Source of the DNA: Propionivibrio limicola | Lineage (GTDB): Bacteria; Pseudomonadota; Gammaproteobacteria; Burkholderiales; Rhodocyclaceae | NCBI RefSeq assembly: GCF_009469695.1 | Contig: NZ_SSSR01000015.1 | Coordinates: 1-64,000, forward strand | Length of the DNA: 64,000 nucleotides | Direction: 5' to 3' | Part shown: positions 54,756 through 63,064 of the stretch, in pieces | Numbering within the stretch: position 1 is the first letter of the stretch | Layout: every line of letters starts with the position of its first letter | Made by a program: the position numbers and the translations under genes | Notes under the pieces: model-generated | Seen by the model: only the letters and a program-made list of their open reading frames with translations | Databases searched by the model: none | What the model was told of the DNA's origin: nothing

Positions 54756-55408
54756 AAATTCATGCTTTCCTGTTTGCCCTGTGGCTGCCGGCGCTGGCCT
54801 CGGCGGGCGCCTATGAGGATCTCGAGGCGGCGATCATTCGCGGCAATTCTGCCCCGGCGATTGCGTTGATCAATCGCGGCGTTGACGTCAATACGGTGGA
54901 CCGGGCCGGAAATACGTTGCTCGTTCAGGCGGTGCGGCGTGACATGCCGGAATTGTTCGACTTTCTGATGCAGCGCCGCGCCCGCCTCAATACGCGCAAC
55001 AAGAACGGTGAAACGGCGCTTGGCATTGCCGCCTATCTGGGCAAGCCGTTTTATGTCGAAAGGCTCGTTCAGGCGGGGGCGGAAGTGAATTCATATGGCT
55101 GGCCACCGCTGACCTATGCGGCCTATAACGGCCACGCCGTGATTGTCGAGTATCTGCTCAAGCATGGCGCCGACATCGACGCCAAGACCGAAAGCGGCTC
55201 GACGGCGCTGTTCTTTGCCGCCCGCTTTGGTCACATCGATGTTGTTCGGCTGCTCCTGAAAAACAAGGCCAATCCGACGCTCGCCAACGACAAGGGCGAG
55301 ACGGCTGTGGACTGGGCATTGAAGAGCGAGAATACCGATATCGCCGACCTCCTTCGCGCGGCGGGCGGCCGCTCGGGCAAATCGGTGGTGCTCGAACTGT
55401 CAAGCTGA
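54752..55408 (+). CDS. Exported ankyrin-repeat protein
   Basis: This 218-residue protein has a signal peptide (about 1-18, MKIHAFLFALWLPALASAG) and then about five ankyrin repeats. Repeat signatures are RGVDVNTVDRAGNTLL, NKNGETALGIAAYLG, PPLTYAAYNGH, KTESGSTALFFAARFGH and NDKGETAVDWAL. It is probably periplasmic and binds an unknown protein. It is coupled to tatD (ATGA overlap). Its 3' end overlaps the convergent exonuclease gene by nine bases. Confidence 0.88.
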   Translation: MKIHAFLFALWLPALASAGAYEDLEAAIIRGNSAPAIALINRGVDVNTVDRAGNTLLVQAVRRDMPELFDFLMQRRARLNTRNKNGETALGIAAYLGKPFYVERLVQAGAEVNSYGWPPLTYAAYNGHAVIVEYLLKHGADIDAKTESGSTALFFAARFGHIDVVRLLLKNKANPTLANDKGETAVDWALKSENTDIADLLRAAGGRSGKSVVLELSS

Positions 55409-56824
55409 GCGGGAAAATTCGCCGCCGCGGGAGAGCGGAATGACCTTGATCTTGCCGGTTTTCAATACCTTGCTGACGATCCGGTAAATGTCCGGGTCGA
55501 AGCCGTGACTGGCTTCGTTGCGGCTGTCGAGCCGGTGATGCAGCGAAGCCTCGTCCTGCACCGTTCCCAGATAGCGCCAGCCATCGATCAGATGGAAGTC
55601 CTCGCGCATGCCGAATTCGTCGCGTTCGACGAGGGCTATCGGACCCGGATAAGGCCACGGCGTCAGCTTGAACTTGGCGAGCGCCGTCATCAGGCGGACG
55701 CTGTGCATTGACACCGGCTCCTTGCCGGCGCAGACGCCACGGCAGTTTTTCTGTTTGTAGGCAGGGCAGGGCTCACCCGCCTTACCGTTGCCCAACCCCA
55801 GGTGGGTTTGGCACAAATGGTGTGCTTCGGCCAGCTTGCGCAGAGCCTGTGTCGCTTCACGTCGCGACAGGTAGAGTCCGAACAGGTTTTCGGTGCGGCC
55901 GAAGTCGACGTCGCGTGCGAAAACGAGATGCGGCCGGAAATCCCCCTCCTTGCCGTCGCCGTTGTGCGGCACGAGCTGCCACGCGCAAAGGTCGTCCAGG
56001 GATTTGCGCAGCGGCGCCGAAAGAGTCAGTTCATGCAGGCGGGCGCCCAGTTCGCCGGCCGCTTCGCGCCATTCGACACGCCACGTATCGCGCGCCAGTA
56101 CGGAATCACGGTTGGCAGCCGAGAAATGGGCTAGTACCTGTTGGCGCAGGTTGGCGCAGCGCTTCACGGTAAGCAGATGGCCGTCCTTGGCATGCATGGC
56201 GTAGGCGCCGGCCGATTCGGGCAGATCATCCGCCAGCGCCGGGTCGATTTGCGGGGGCAGGTCCGGGCGACCGGAGAGGGTGGCAACCGCCGCTTCGATT
56301 CGTTCAGCTGGCAACAGGGCGTGCCAGCGTTGCCAGAGTTCCCAGAGCACCTGTGCGTCGGCGAGAGCGCGATGGCGATCAGCGACGTTGATGCCGTAGC
56401 GTTCGACGAGCGTGTCGAGGCTGTGCCGGTGATGCTCCGGGAAAAGCTTGCGCGATAGCTTGACCGTGCACAGGTTGGTCGCCCGAAAATCGATGTCCAG
56501 GCGCTTGAATTCGCGTTTGAGAAAGCTGTAATCGAAGCGGGCGTTGTGGGCGATGAACAAGCGACCCCGCAAACGTTCGAAAATCGTCGGGGCCAGTTGT
56601 TCGAAAGCCGGGGCGTTTTCCACCATCGCCGTGTCGATGCCGGTGAGTCCGGTAATGAACGGCGGGATGGGCTTGCCGGGATTGATCAGCGAGCTCCACT
56701 CACGGACGCCGTTTTCGTCGACTTCGACCAGGCCGATTTCGATGATCCGGTCGTTGGCGAAGTTCGCTCCCGTCGTTTCAAGGTCGACGAAAACCATCGG
56801 TTCTGGGGCAAGGCGGTGAGTCAT
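55400..56824 (-). CDS. DnaQ-type 3'-5' exonuclease fused to a UvrC/Cho-like domain
   Basis: This 474-residue protein has an N-terminal DEDDh exonuclease domain (about 1-175). Its motifs are VFVDLETTGANFANDRIIEIG, AHNARFDYSFLKREF and HRALADAQVLWEL. The C-terminal half begins like a GIY-YIG nuclease (ESAGAYAMHAKDGHLLTV, then NLRQQVLAHF), but the usual YVGK is replaced by TVKR. It continues with a CxxxxxKxCxGxC cluster (CPAYKQKNCRGVCAG). Such fusions occur in many proteobacteria as polymerase-epsilon-subunit/Cho-like proteins, probably acting in repair. The ATG at 56824 is used. Confidence 0.85.
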   Translation of the reverse strand: MTHRLAPEPMVFVDLETTGANFANDRIIEIGLVEVDENGVREWSSLINPGKPIPPFITGLTGIDTAMVENAPAFEQLAPTIFERLRGRLFIAHNARFDYSFLKREFKRLDIDFRATNLCTVKLSRKLFPEHHRHSLDTLVERYGINVADRHRALADAQVLWELWQRWHALLPAERIEAAVATLSGRPDLPPQIDPALADDLPESAGAYAMHAKDGHLLTVKRCANLRQQVLAHFSAANRDSVLARDTWRVEWREAAGELGARLHELTLSAPLRKSLDDLCAWQLVPHNGDGKEGDFRPHLVFARDVDFGRTENLFGLYLSRREATQALRKLAEAHHLCQTHLGLGNGKAGEPCPAYKQKNCRGVCAGKEPVSMHSVRLMTALAKFKLTPWPYPGPIALVERDEFGMREDFHLIDGWRYLGTVQDEASLHHRLDSRNEASHGFDPDIYRIVSKVLKTGKIKVIPLSRGGEFSRSA

Positions 56825-56908
56825 CAAGTCGCAGGAATCTGGCAGGGAAGAATCCGGCCGATTGTCGCAGAATTTGCCGGCTTTCTGGGGTTGGACGTTT
56901 CTGTGTGA

Positions 56909-56943
56909 GCGAAAATAAAAAACGGGCGGTGAAAACCGCCCGT
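56909..56943 (-). terminator. Intrinsic terminator of the tct operon
   Basis: Read on the minus strand, ACGGGCGGT pairs with ACCGCCCGT around a four-base loop (arms 56935-56943 and 56922-56930), followed by TTTTTATTTT. It lies 29 bp after the tctC stop. Confidence 0.9.
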
Positions 56944-56972
56944 CAAGGTGCTGCTATTGCAGGTTGCTAGTC

Positions 56973-57995
56973 TTATTTCTTGGCTGCACCAGGCTTCGGA
57001 ATACCGAACTTCTCTGGCGAGTTCTTGCCAGCGCCGGCTTCATAGATCAGCCAGGATATCTGCGAACGCCAATCGTTGATGAAGGTGCGCGCTTCCTTGC
57101 CGGTCAGGCCCATGACGGAGAGGCCGTTCATCTTGGCGTAGTCCTTGAACTTGGTGTCGTTCAGCGCCATCTTGTAAGCACCAGCCAGCTTGTCGATGAT
57201 CGGCTGCGGCGTACCCTTCTTTACGAAGACGCCGTAGAAGAAGCCGGAAGCTTTCATGGCATCGGTGAAGGCCGGGTTCAGCTTGGTGATGTGCGGAACT
57301 TCCGGGATGGACTCATTCGGCGAGCTCTTCATGATCGCCAGTGCGCGCAGGTCGCCGTTCTTGATGTACTGAACAGCTGCACCAACGGCCAGGCCGCTCA
57401 CGTCGAGTTGCTTGCCAAGGAGGGCGGTGACCAGCGGGCCGTCGCCATCGAACGCAACCGGGTTGAAGTTAACGCCTTCGACCTTCTTGAGCAGGGTCGA
57501 GGTCACCCATGGCTGACCGCCAACGCCGCTGATACCGATCGACATCTTGCCCTGGTTGGCCTTGGCGGCCTTGATCAGGTCGTCGTAGGTCTTGAGCGGC
57601 GAATCCTTCGGAACCACGATCACGGTCGAGCCTTGCACGAAGAGCATGACCGGTTCGAATTCGTCATAGCTCAGCGGGGACAGGCCGAGAACTTGATACA
57701 GCTGCGGGTTTTCGGCGTGGAAGAGAACCGTGTAGCCATCCGTTTTTCCGGAATAGACGGATTGCGTAGCAATCGCGCCGGTAGCGCCGGTCTTGTTGGC
57801 CAGAATGACCGACTTGCCGAGAACCTTTTCGGCGATCGGGGTCATCAGACGGGTGACGGTGTCAGTACCACCACCGGCACCCCAGGCGATCACGCCGTTG
57901 ATCGGGTGATCGGGGTAATCGGCGGCGCCAGCAACACCGGCTGCTACGAGACCAGCCGCCAGAACCAACTTTTTGGACCATTTGACGATGCTCAT
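56973..57995 (-). CDS. tctC: Tripartite tricarboxylate transporter receptor (TctC/Bug)
   Basis: This is the periplasmic solute-binding protein of a TTT importer, 340 residues. The signal peptide covers about 1-24 (KKLVLAAGLVAAGVAGA). The mature protein starts YPDHPINGVIAWGAGGGTDTVTRL and includes NKTGATGAIA, ISGVGGQPWVTSTLL and GKQLDVSGLAVG, typical of the Bug family. The ligand, probably a carboxylate, cannot be told. It is last in the order tctB-tctA-unknown-tctC, which differs from the classical tctCBA order. Confidence 0.93.
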   Translation of the reverse strand: MSIVKWSKKLVLAAGLVAAGVAGAADYPDHPINGVIAWGAGGGTDTVTRLMTPIAEKVLGKSVILANKTGATGAIATQSVYSGKTDGYTVLFHAENPQLYQVLGLSPLSYDEFEPVMLFVQGSTVIVVPKDSPLKTYDDLIKAAKANQGKMSIGISGVGGQPWVTSTLLKKVEGVNFNPVAFDGDGPLVTALLGKQLDVSGLAVGAAVQYIKNGDLRALAIMKSSPNESIPEVPHITKLNPAFTDAMKASGFFYGVFVKKGTPQPIIDKLAGAYKMALNDTKFKDYAKMNGLSVMGLTGKEARTFINDWRSQISWLIYEAGAGKNSPEKFGIPKPGAAKK

Positions 57996-58117
57996 GCGTT
58001 TCTCCTTAGTAGATAAAAACCAATCACCGGGATGTTTTCTAATGATTGGGTACTGCCATCATCAGCCCCGACGATGCTTTGTCAGGGCATGAGAAAAAAC
58101 TCTTTATAAACGTGTGG

Positions 58118-58690
58118 CTACTGCACCTTGCCCAACAAGAGTGCGTGCAGATAGTTAGCCGCTTCCCCCTGGTTGTGCTTGAGTTCGATTGCCTTTGCGA
58201 TCAGGATGTCCGGGCCAAGCTTGCTGGCATCGATGTCGCTGCGTACCCCGTTCAGGATGGCGTCGTGGCGTTCGGGTTTGATTCCTTGCACGAACACATT
58301 CGGATACGCATCGACCAATTGCTTGTAGTAGGTCTTGCGACTTTCATCCGTGAGCAGTGTGGCAACATCGACCGCCGGCGTCTGGGCGAACATTTGTTCG
58401 CCCAAGGCGCGGCATGGCGTCAGGATGTCGTATTCGCGGTTCTCGTTCTTGGCGGCATCGAATTCCTGTTCAGCCAGCTTGCGGTACGTGAGCATGGCTC
58501 GCGCATGTATCCGACGCCAGCGATCCGTATTGAACCGCTTGAAGCGGGCGGTCATGTGCAGGGCAGCGAGCAGGAACGGGATGTACAGAATCCACACGAC
58601 CGGGCCGCTGAGGAGGTTGATCCCCACACCGGCGGCGACGGCCGTCAGAACCGAAATCCAGCCAAAACCGAAGAACCACGAAATATTCAT
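58118..58690 (-). CDS. Unrecognised membrane-anchored protein within the tct operon
   Basis: This 190-residue protein has two adjacent hydrophobic segments near the N-terminus (about 4-26 and 29-48), then a basic stretch (TARFKRFNTDRWRR) and a mainly helical, charged soluble domain. I do not recognise the family. It lies 16 bp downstream of tctA and 122 bp upstream of tctC, so it is probably co-transcribed with them. The basic residues after the second segment suggest a cytoplasmic C-terminal domain. A role in transporter assembly or regulation is speculation from position. Confidence 0.8.
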   Translation of the reverse strand: MNISWFFGFGWISVLTAVAAGVGINLLSGPVVWILYIPFLLAALHMTARFKRFNTDRWRRIHARAMLTYRKLAEQEFDAAKNENREYDILTPCRALGEQMFAQTPAVDVATLLTDESRKTYYKQLVDAYPNVFVQGIKPERHDAILNGVRSDIDASKLGPDILIAKAIELKHNQGEAANYLHALLLGKVQ

Positions 58691-58706
58691 CCTTCAAACT
58701 TCCTTT

Positions 58707-60221
58707 TTAAGCTTCTTCTTTCTTGCCGAAGAGACCGCGAATGGCGCCCATTGCCTTCGGATTTGATACAACAGCCGTGACGACCATCAGCGCCAGAATA
58801 ACCGCCGGTACAGGGTTGGTAACCATGCCGAGGAAGAAGTCGGTAGCGCTGCCGTGCGTCATCTGCACGCCACGACGGAAGTTGCTGTCGATGATCGGGG
58901 TCAGGATGACGCCGAGGACCAGCGGAGCAACCGGGTAATCATAGCGCTTCATGAAATAGCCGAGGATACCGATGCCGATCATCCAGTAGATGTCGGTGAT
59001 GCTGTTCTGGATCGAATAGCCGCCGACGAACGTGAGTACCACGATGATCGGGATCAGCATCGACTTGGGCAGTTCGACGATCTTGCTGAAGGCACGGATG
59101 CCGGTCATACCCCAGATGTAGAGGAAGATATTGGCAATGAAGAGCGAGCCGACGACGAACCAGAAGAATTCTGGCTGTTCGCGCATCAGCATCGGTCCCG
59201 GACGCAGACCGTGGATGATCAGCGCGCCGATCAGCACGGCCGTTACGGAGTCGCCCGGAATGCCCAAGGTCATCATCGGCACGAAGGCGCCGCCGATAGC
59301 AGCGTTAGCGGCGGCTTCCGGCGCGACCAGACCCTGATAGGCACCATGGCCGAACGGCTGCGGATACGGATCCTTGACGGTGCGCTTGGCGTGGTCGTAG
59401 GCCATCAGTGCGGCGATGTCGCCACCCGTGCCCGGCAGGGCGCCGATGATGACGCCGATGGTCGATGCACGCAGCGTCAGCCACATGTTTTTGCCCACTT
59501 GATCCCATTCTGGCGTGATGCGGTCGATTTTCTGCTTGACCGGTACTGCCTTCGTTTGCAGCTGAACGAGCGCTTCCGAAATACCGAACGTGCCGATCAT
59601 GATGACCACGAAGTGGATACCGCCCAGGAGGTTCATCGAGTCGAAGGTCATGCGGCCTTGCCCGGTTTCCGGGTCCATGCCGATCAGGCCGACGACGATA
59701 CCGAGGAACGCGGTAACCAGCGCCTTGAGCATGCTGCCCTCGGCCAGACTGCCGACGAGGAAGAGACCCATGAAGGCGAGCAGGAAGTAGTCCCGTGCCT
59801 GGAACACCAGCGCCAATTGCGAAATCAGCGGAGCGAACAGGGCAAGAACGATGATCCCGAGGAAGTTGCCGATCACCGCCTGTGTGGTGGAAAGGCCCAT
59901 CGCCTGACCGGCCATCCCCATTTTTGCCAGTGGGTAACCGTCAAATGTTGAGGCTACGGCCGCCGGCGCGCCGGGGATGTTGAGCAGGATGCCCGAGCGG
60001 GCGCCGCCGTAAACACCGCCGGTGTAGATACCGACCATGACGGCCAGGGACGGCAATACGTCCCAGGAAAAAGTGAATGAGATCAGCAGCGATACGGCCA
60101 TCGTTACCGAAAGACCGGGGATCGCCCCGACGTAAAGACCGACCAGCGTACCGCCGGCGATCCAGCCGATCAGGCCAAGACTCAAAAAAGGCTGAAGAAA
60201 GCCTTCCAAACCGTTATACAT
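58707..60221 (-). CDS. tctA: Tripartite tricarboxylate transporter large membrane subunit
   Basis: This is the 12-segment transport subunit, 504 residues. The TctA signature GGTLVGLYVGAIPGLSVTMAV lies near the N-terminus. GVYGGARSGILLNIPGAPAAVASTFDGYPLA and its internal repeat IGALPGTGGDIAALMAYDHAK are present, as is MTLGIPGDSVTAVLIGAL. GGAGGAAG precedes the ATG at 60221. It lies 20 bp after tctB. Confidence 0.96.
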   Translation of the reverse strand: MYNGLEGFLQPFLSLGLIGWIAGGTLVGLYVGAIPGLSVTMAVSLLISFTFSWDVLPSLAVMVGIYTGGVYGGARSGILLNIPGAPAAVASTFDGYPLAKMGMAGQAMGLSTTQAVIGNFLGIIVLALFAPLISQLALVFQARDYFLLAFMGLFLVGSLAEGSMLKALVTAFLGIVVGLIGMDPETGQGRMTFDSMNLLGGIHFVVIMIGTFGISEALVQLQTKAVPVKQKIDRITPEWDQVGKNMWLTLRASTIGVIIGALPGTGGDIAALMAYDHAKRTVKDPYPQPFGHGAYQGLVAPEAAANAAIGGAFVPMMTLGIPGDSVTAVLIGALIIHGLRPGPMLMREQPEFFWFVVGSLFIANIFLYIWGMTGIRAFSKIVELPKSMLIPIIVVLTFVGGYSIQNSITDIYWMIGIGILGYFMKRYDYPVAPLVLGVILTPIIDSNFRRGVQMTHGSATDFFLGMVTNPVPAVILALMVVTAVVSNPKAMGAIRGLFGKKEEA

Positions 60222-60241
60222 TGTTTGCTTCCTCCAGAGAG

Positions 60242-60730
60242 TTAAGGCAGCACGACCTGGAACAGGGTCGTGAAGATGAGGTAAAGCACACCCAGCGTGC
60301 CCGCCGAGACAAGAACCTTGAGCCACAGCTTTTTCGGTTCGAGCAGGTACATGGTCGAGACCAGGAACAGGAACGTTGCCGGTACGAAATGGATCGTTTC
60401 GACGATGAAGCCGTAGATCGTCAATGTGATGAGCAGGATGACGACATCACGGTCAAAGAGGTGGTGCAAAAGGTCACCGAAGGTGCCTTCCTTGTAGCCC
60501 TTTTTGAGGAACTGCATGGCCAGCGCAATGATCATGATGATCATGGAACCGCCAACGAGTTGGGGGATGCTGCCTGGTCCAGCGCTGACGCCTTGGAAAA
60601 GGCCTTCGCTGTTGAGTGAATCGACAAAGAGTGCGACACAGATGATGAAGAGCAACGCCATCATCTTGTATTCGCCCTTGGGTCGCTTGTGATCGGCTAT
60701 GATCGAGCCGTCCTTGGCGTGTTCTGACAT
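60242..60730 (-). CDS. tctB: Tripartite tricarboxylate transporter small membrane subunit
   Basis: This is the four-segment TctB subunit, 162 residues. Hydrophobic segments lie at about 22-40, 57-74, 95-113 and 118-160. The GPGSIPQLVGGSMIIMIIALAMQF pattern is typical of the family. It is the first of the transporter genes and pairs with TctA in the membrane. Confidence 0.9.
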   Translation of the reverse strand: MSEHAKDGSIIADHKRPKGEYKMMALLFIICVALFVDSLNSEGLFQGVSAGPGSIPQLVGGSMIIMIIALAMQFLKKGYKEGTFGDLLHHLFDRDVVILLITLTIYGFIVETIHFVPATFLFLVSTMYLLEPKKLWLKVLVSAGTLGVLYLIFTTLFQVVLP

Positions 60731-60871
60731 AAATTAACCCTTTTCTGATGTTTCTATTATCAACGCAGCGAACAAGCAAAGTGATTCGGCAATCTTTGCT
60801 TCTCGCCTTCCTGCAACAGAACCGTCAGGTGCTGGAGTGGGTTTCCCCAATCCAAGTCTTCCGGTTTTCGA

Positions 60872-61411
60872 TCAAGCAGACGGCCAACGACCTGCAGGAG
60901 TATGCGTTACCCGGGGCCTGTTGGCTTCCATGCGGACAATCGTCTGCGTGGAGTGCTCCCGTGGTAGCGCAAGTTCCGGCGCGGTTGAGTTGGTCGGGGA
61001 CTGCATGAAAGCATCCTGGACGAGCCAGGATGTTTCCTCATTCACCGGTTGCGTTCCCGAGATCAAAAAATTCTTGGAAGCGTAAGCGGTGAAAGCGGAA
61101 TTCTGTTGGGCGGTGAGCGCGCAATCGGCACGGTTTGTCGCAGGCGACTTGTTGTGCGATACGGATGCCAAGGGCGATGTAATCAGGGTTTGACCGGTGA
61201 AATGGTCTGGGCGGAACGTATTTTGTTGTGGATTTGCCGGGAGGGTGTCAAGCGGAGCTTCGGCTGTCTCACCGTTTGCCACAGAGAACGCTTCAACTGA
61301 CTGGCAGCCAGAACGAAGCGACGACGACGCCATCGCGGCATCGCTCGCTATCATGAGGCCGGCCAGCGCCGTTATGGCGACAAGGCAGCAAAGCAATCTA
61401 CTTGGTGACAT
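60872..61411 (-). CDS. Predicted small exported protein of unknown function
   Basis: This 179-residue frame has an excellent ribosome binding site (AGGAGGG six bases before the ATG). A clear signal peptide follows (about 1-27, LLCCLVAITALAGLMIAS, ending AMAS). The mature part is rich in Ser, Thr, Ala and Pro, has two cysteines (RSGCQS and RADCAL) and no recognised domain. It lies 141 bp upstream of tctB on the same strand. It fills most of the 934-bp gap between tctB and surE. Coding status rests on the start region, so it is moderately certain. Confidence 0.55.
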   Translation of the reverse strand: MSPSRLLCCLVAITALAGLMIASDAAMASSSLRSGCQSVEAFSVANGETAEAPLDTLPANPQQNTFRPDHFTGQTLITSPLASVSHNKSPATNRADCALTAQQNSAFTAYASKNFLISGTQPVNEETSWLVQDAFMQSPTNSTAPELALPREHSTQTIVRMEANRPRVTHTPAGRWPSA

Positions 61412-61571
61412 CCAGCACCCTCCTGTTCCCGGGTGGCTACAAGGCCCCCGATGTTTTGTGGCGACAAGTTCGCATATGGGGCGATATGCGGTCAATACCA
61501 TTTTTCCGGATAGACAGTATTCGTTTACGTAATAACCGAAAAATGGTGGGGATATCCGGCTGTGGCTGCGT

Positions 61572-61602
61572 TTGCTCAAGCGTGTTCGAATATCCGTATA
61601 AT
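61572..61602 (+). promoter_or_regulatory. Candidate promoter of surE-pcm-nlpD
   Basis: A perfect TATAAT at 61597-61602 lies 62 bp before the surE ATG. The best -35 is TTGCTC at 61572-61577 with a long 19-bp spacer. The rest of 61412-61664 shows no other clear signal and must hold the divergent promoter for the exported-protein gene. Confidence 0.4.
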
Positions 61603-61664
61603 CGACGCGAAAGCGTGCTGGCGCTCCTTGTTGTTATAGTCGAAACTTTCCCCGACGGTTGAAT

Positions 61665-62408
61665 ATGCGAATTCTACTCAGCAATGATGATGGCTACTTT
61701 GCTCCTGGCATTGACTTCCTGGCGCGTGCCCTTGCGGAAGTGGCCGAGATTACAGTGGTGGCGCCTGAGCGTGATCGAAGCGGGGCGAGTAATTCGCTGA
61801 CGCTCGATCGGCCGCTGTCCCTGAAGCGGGCGGCGAACGGATACTACTACGTCAACGGAACGCCAACCGATTGTGTCCATCTGGCCGTGACCGGAATGCT
61901 CGACCAGTTGCCGGACATGGTCGTCTCCGGCATCAATCATGGGGCTAACATGGGCGATGACACGATCTATTCCGGGACAGTGGCGGCGGCGACGGAAGGC
62001 TTTCTGCTCGGCGTGCCGTCGATCGCCGTGTCGCTCTGCAGCAAGGCCGGCGCGCACTTCGATACGGCGGCGCGCGTTGCTCTTGAACTGGTGCGCACGA
62101 TCCAGCGTGAGAATGTCCGCGAACCGTTGCTCCTCAACGTCAATGTGCCCGACGTGCCTTACGATCAGTTGCGCGGCAAACTTGTGACCCGTCTCGGCAA
62201 GCGGCACAAGGCGGAAGCCGTGGTTCCCATGCAGACGCCGCGCGACGAAACGGTTTATTGGGTGGGGGCCGCCGGAGCCGCGCAGGATGCCGGCGAAGGG
62301 ACGGATTTTCATGCGGTCAGCAACAATTTTGCGTCGATTACACCCTTGCAGATTGATCTGACGCATAACGCCCAGTTGCCGATGGTCAGGAGTTGGCTGG
62401 CGCGATGA
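61665..62408 (+). CDS. surE: 5'/3'-nucleotidase SurE
   Basis: SurE is a stationary-phase survival nucleotidase and exopolyphosphatase. The 247-residue protein begins [16 protein letters not shown] with the metal Asp pair. It contains [54 protein letters not shown] and [16 protein letters not shown]. The ATG at 61665 is preferred over a TTG two codons earlier. It is the first gene of the surE-pcm-nlpD cluster, which is usually followed by rpoS. Confidence 0.96.
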   Translation: MRILLSNDDGYFAPGIDFLARALAEVAEITVVAPERDRSGASNSLTLDRPLSLKRAANGYYYVNGTPTDCVHLAVTGMLDQLPDMVVSGINHGANMGDDTIYSGTVAAATEGFLLGVPSIAVSLCSKAGAHFDTAARVALELVRTIQRENVREPLLLNVNVPDVPYDQLRGKLVTRLGKRHKAEAVVPMQTPRDETVYWVGAAGAAQDAGEGTDFHAVSNNFASITPLQIDLTHNAQLPMVRSWLAR

Positions 62409-63064
62409 ACAGAGCGGTTCAAGGAATCGGCATGACCTCGATGCGCACCCGTGGGCGCATGATCGAGCGTTTGCGCGAGCAGGGGATTCGCGACGAGCAA
62501 GTGCTGGCGGCCATTGCCAATGTGCCGCGCCACGTGTTTGTAGAGGAAGCTCTCGCCTCGCGCGCCTATGAAGACACAGCGCTACCGCTCGGTTTTTCGC
62601 AGACGATATCGCAGCCCTATGTTGTAGCCCGCATGATCGAATTATTGCGAGAAGGGCGCGGCAAGCTTGGAAAAACGCTGGAGATCGGCGCTGGTTGCGG
62701 CTATCAGGCCGCCGTGCTGGCTCAGCTCACGGATGATGTCTATTCCGTGGAGCGCATTGAACCGCTGCTGGTCAGGGCCAAGCAGAATATGAGGAAAATC
62801 CAGCAGTTCAAGGTCAGGCTCAAATATGCCGACGGCCAGCTTGGTCTGCCGGAAGCTGCCCCCTATGATACGATCATTGTCGCTGCCGCGGCCTCCACTG
62901 TTCCCGTCGCGCTTTTGCGGCAGCTCTCCGTTGATGGCAGAATGTTGCTGCCACTGGGAACGGGGGAGCAGCATCTCCTCATGATCGAACGTCGATCTGA
63001 CGGCTACGTCGAGACGCGATTGGACAGCGTTCGGTTCGTTCCATTGCTTTCAGGAGTCGAATGA
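62405..63064 (+). CDS. pcm: Protein-L-isoaspartate O-methyltransferase
   Basis: Pcm repairs isoaspartyl residues in aged proteins. The 219-residue protein has [53 protein letters not shown] motif [18 protein letters not shown] and [10 protein letters not shown]. The ATG overlaps the surE stop (ATGA); a TTG at 62393 is less likely. Its stop overlaps the nlpD start. Confidence 0.95.
   Translation: MNRAVQGIGMTSMRTRGRMIERLREQGIRDEQVLAAIANVPRHVFVEEALASRAYEDTALPLGFSQTISQPYVVARMIELLREGRGKLGKTLEIGAGCGYQAAVLAQLTDDVYSVERIEPLLVRAKQNMRKIQQFKVRLKYADGQLGLPEAAPYDTIIVAAAASTVPVALLRQLSVDGRMLLPLGTGEQHLLMIERRSDGYVETRLDSVRFVPLLSGVE

Noticed and set aside
58020-58049. Small inverted repeat CCAATCA/TGATTGG in the tctC leader
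   Set aside because: Seven-base AT-rich arms with a 16-base loop occur easily by chance, and nothing else supports a regulatory role.
58854-59951. A 365-codon plus-strand frame opposite tctA
   Set aside because: It is the complement of a strongly hydrophobic membrane protein, which always yields charged shadow frames, and has no domain or ribosome site.
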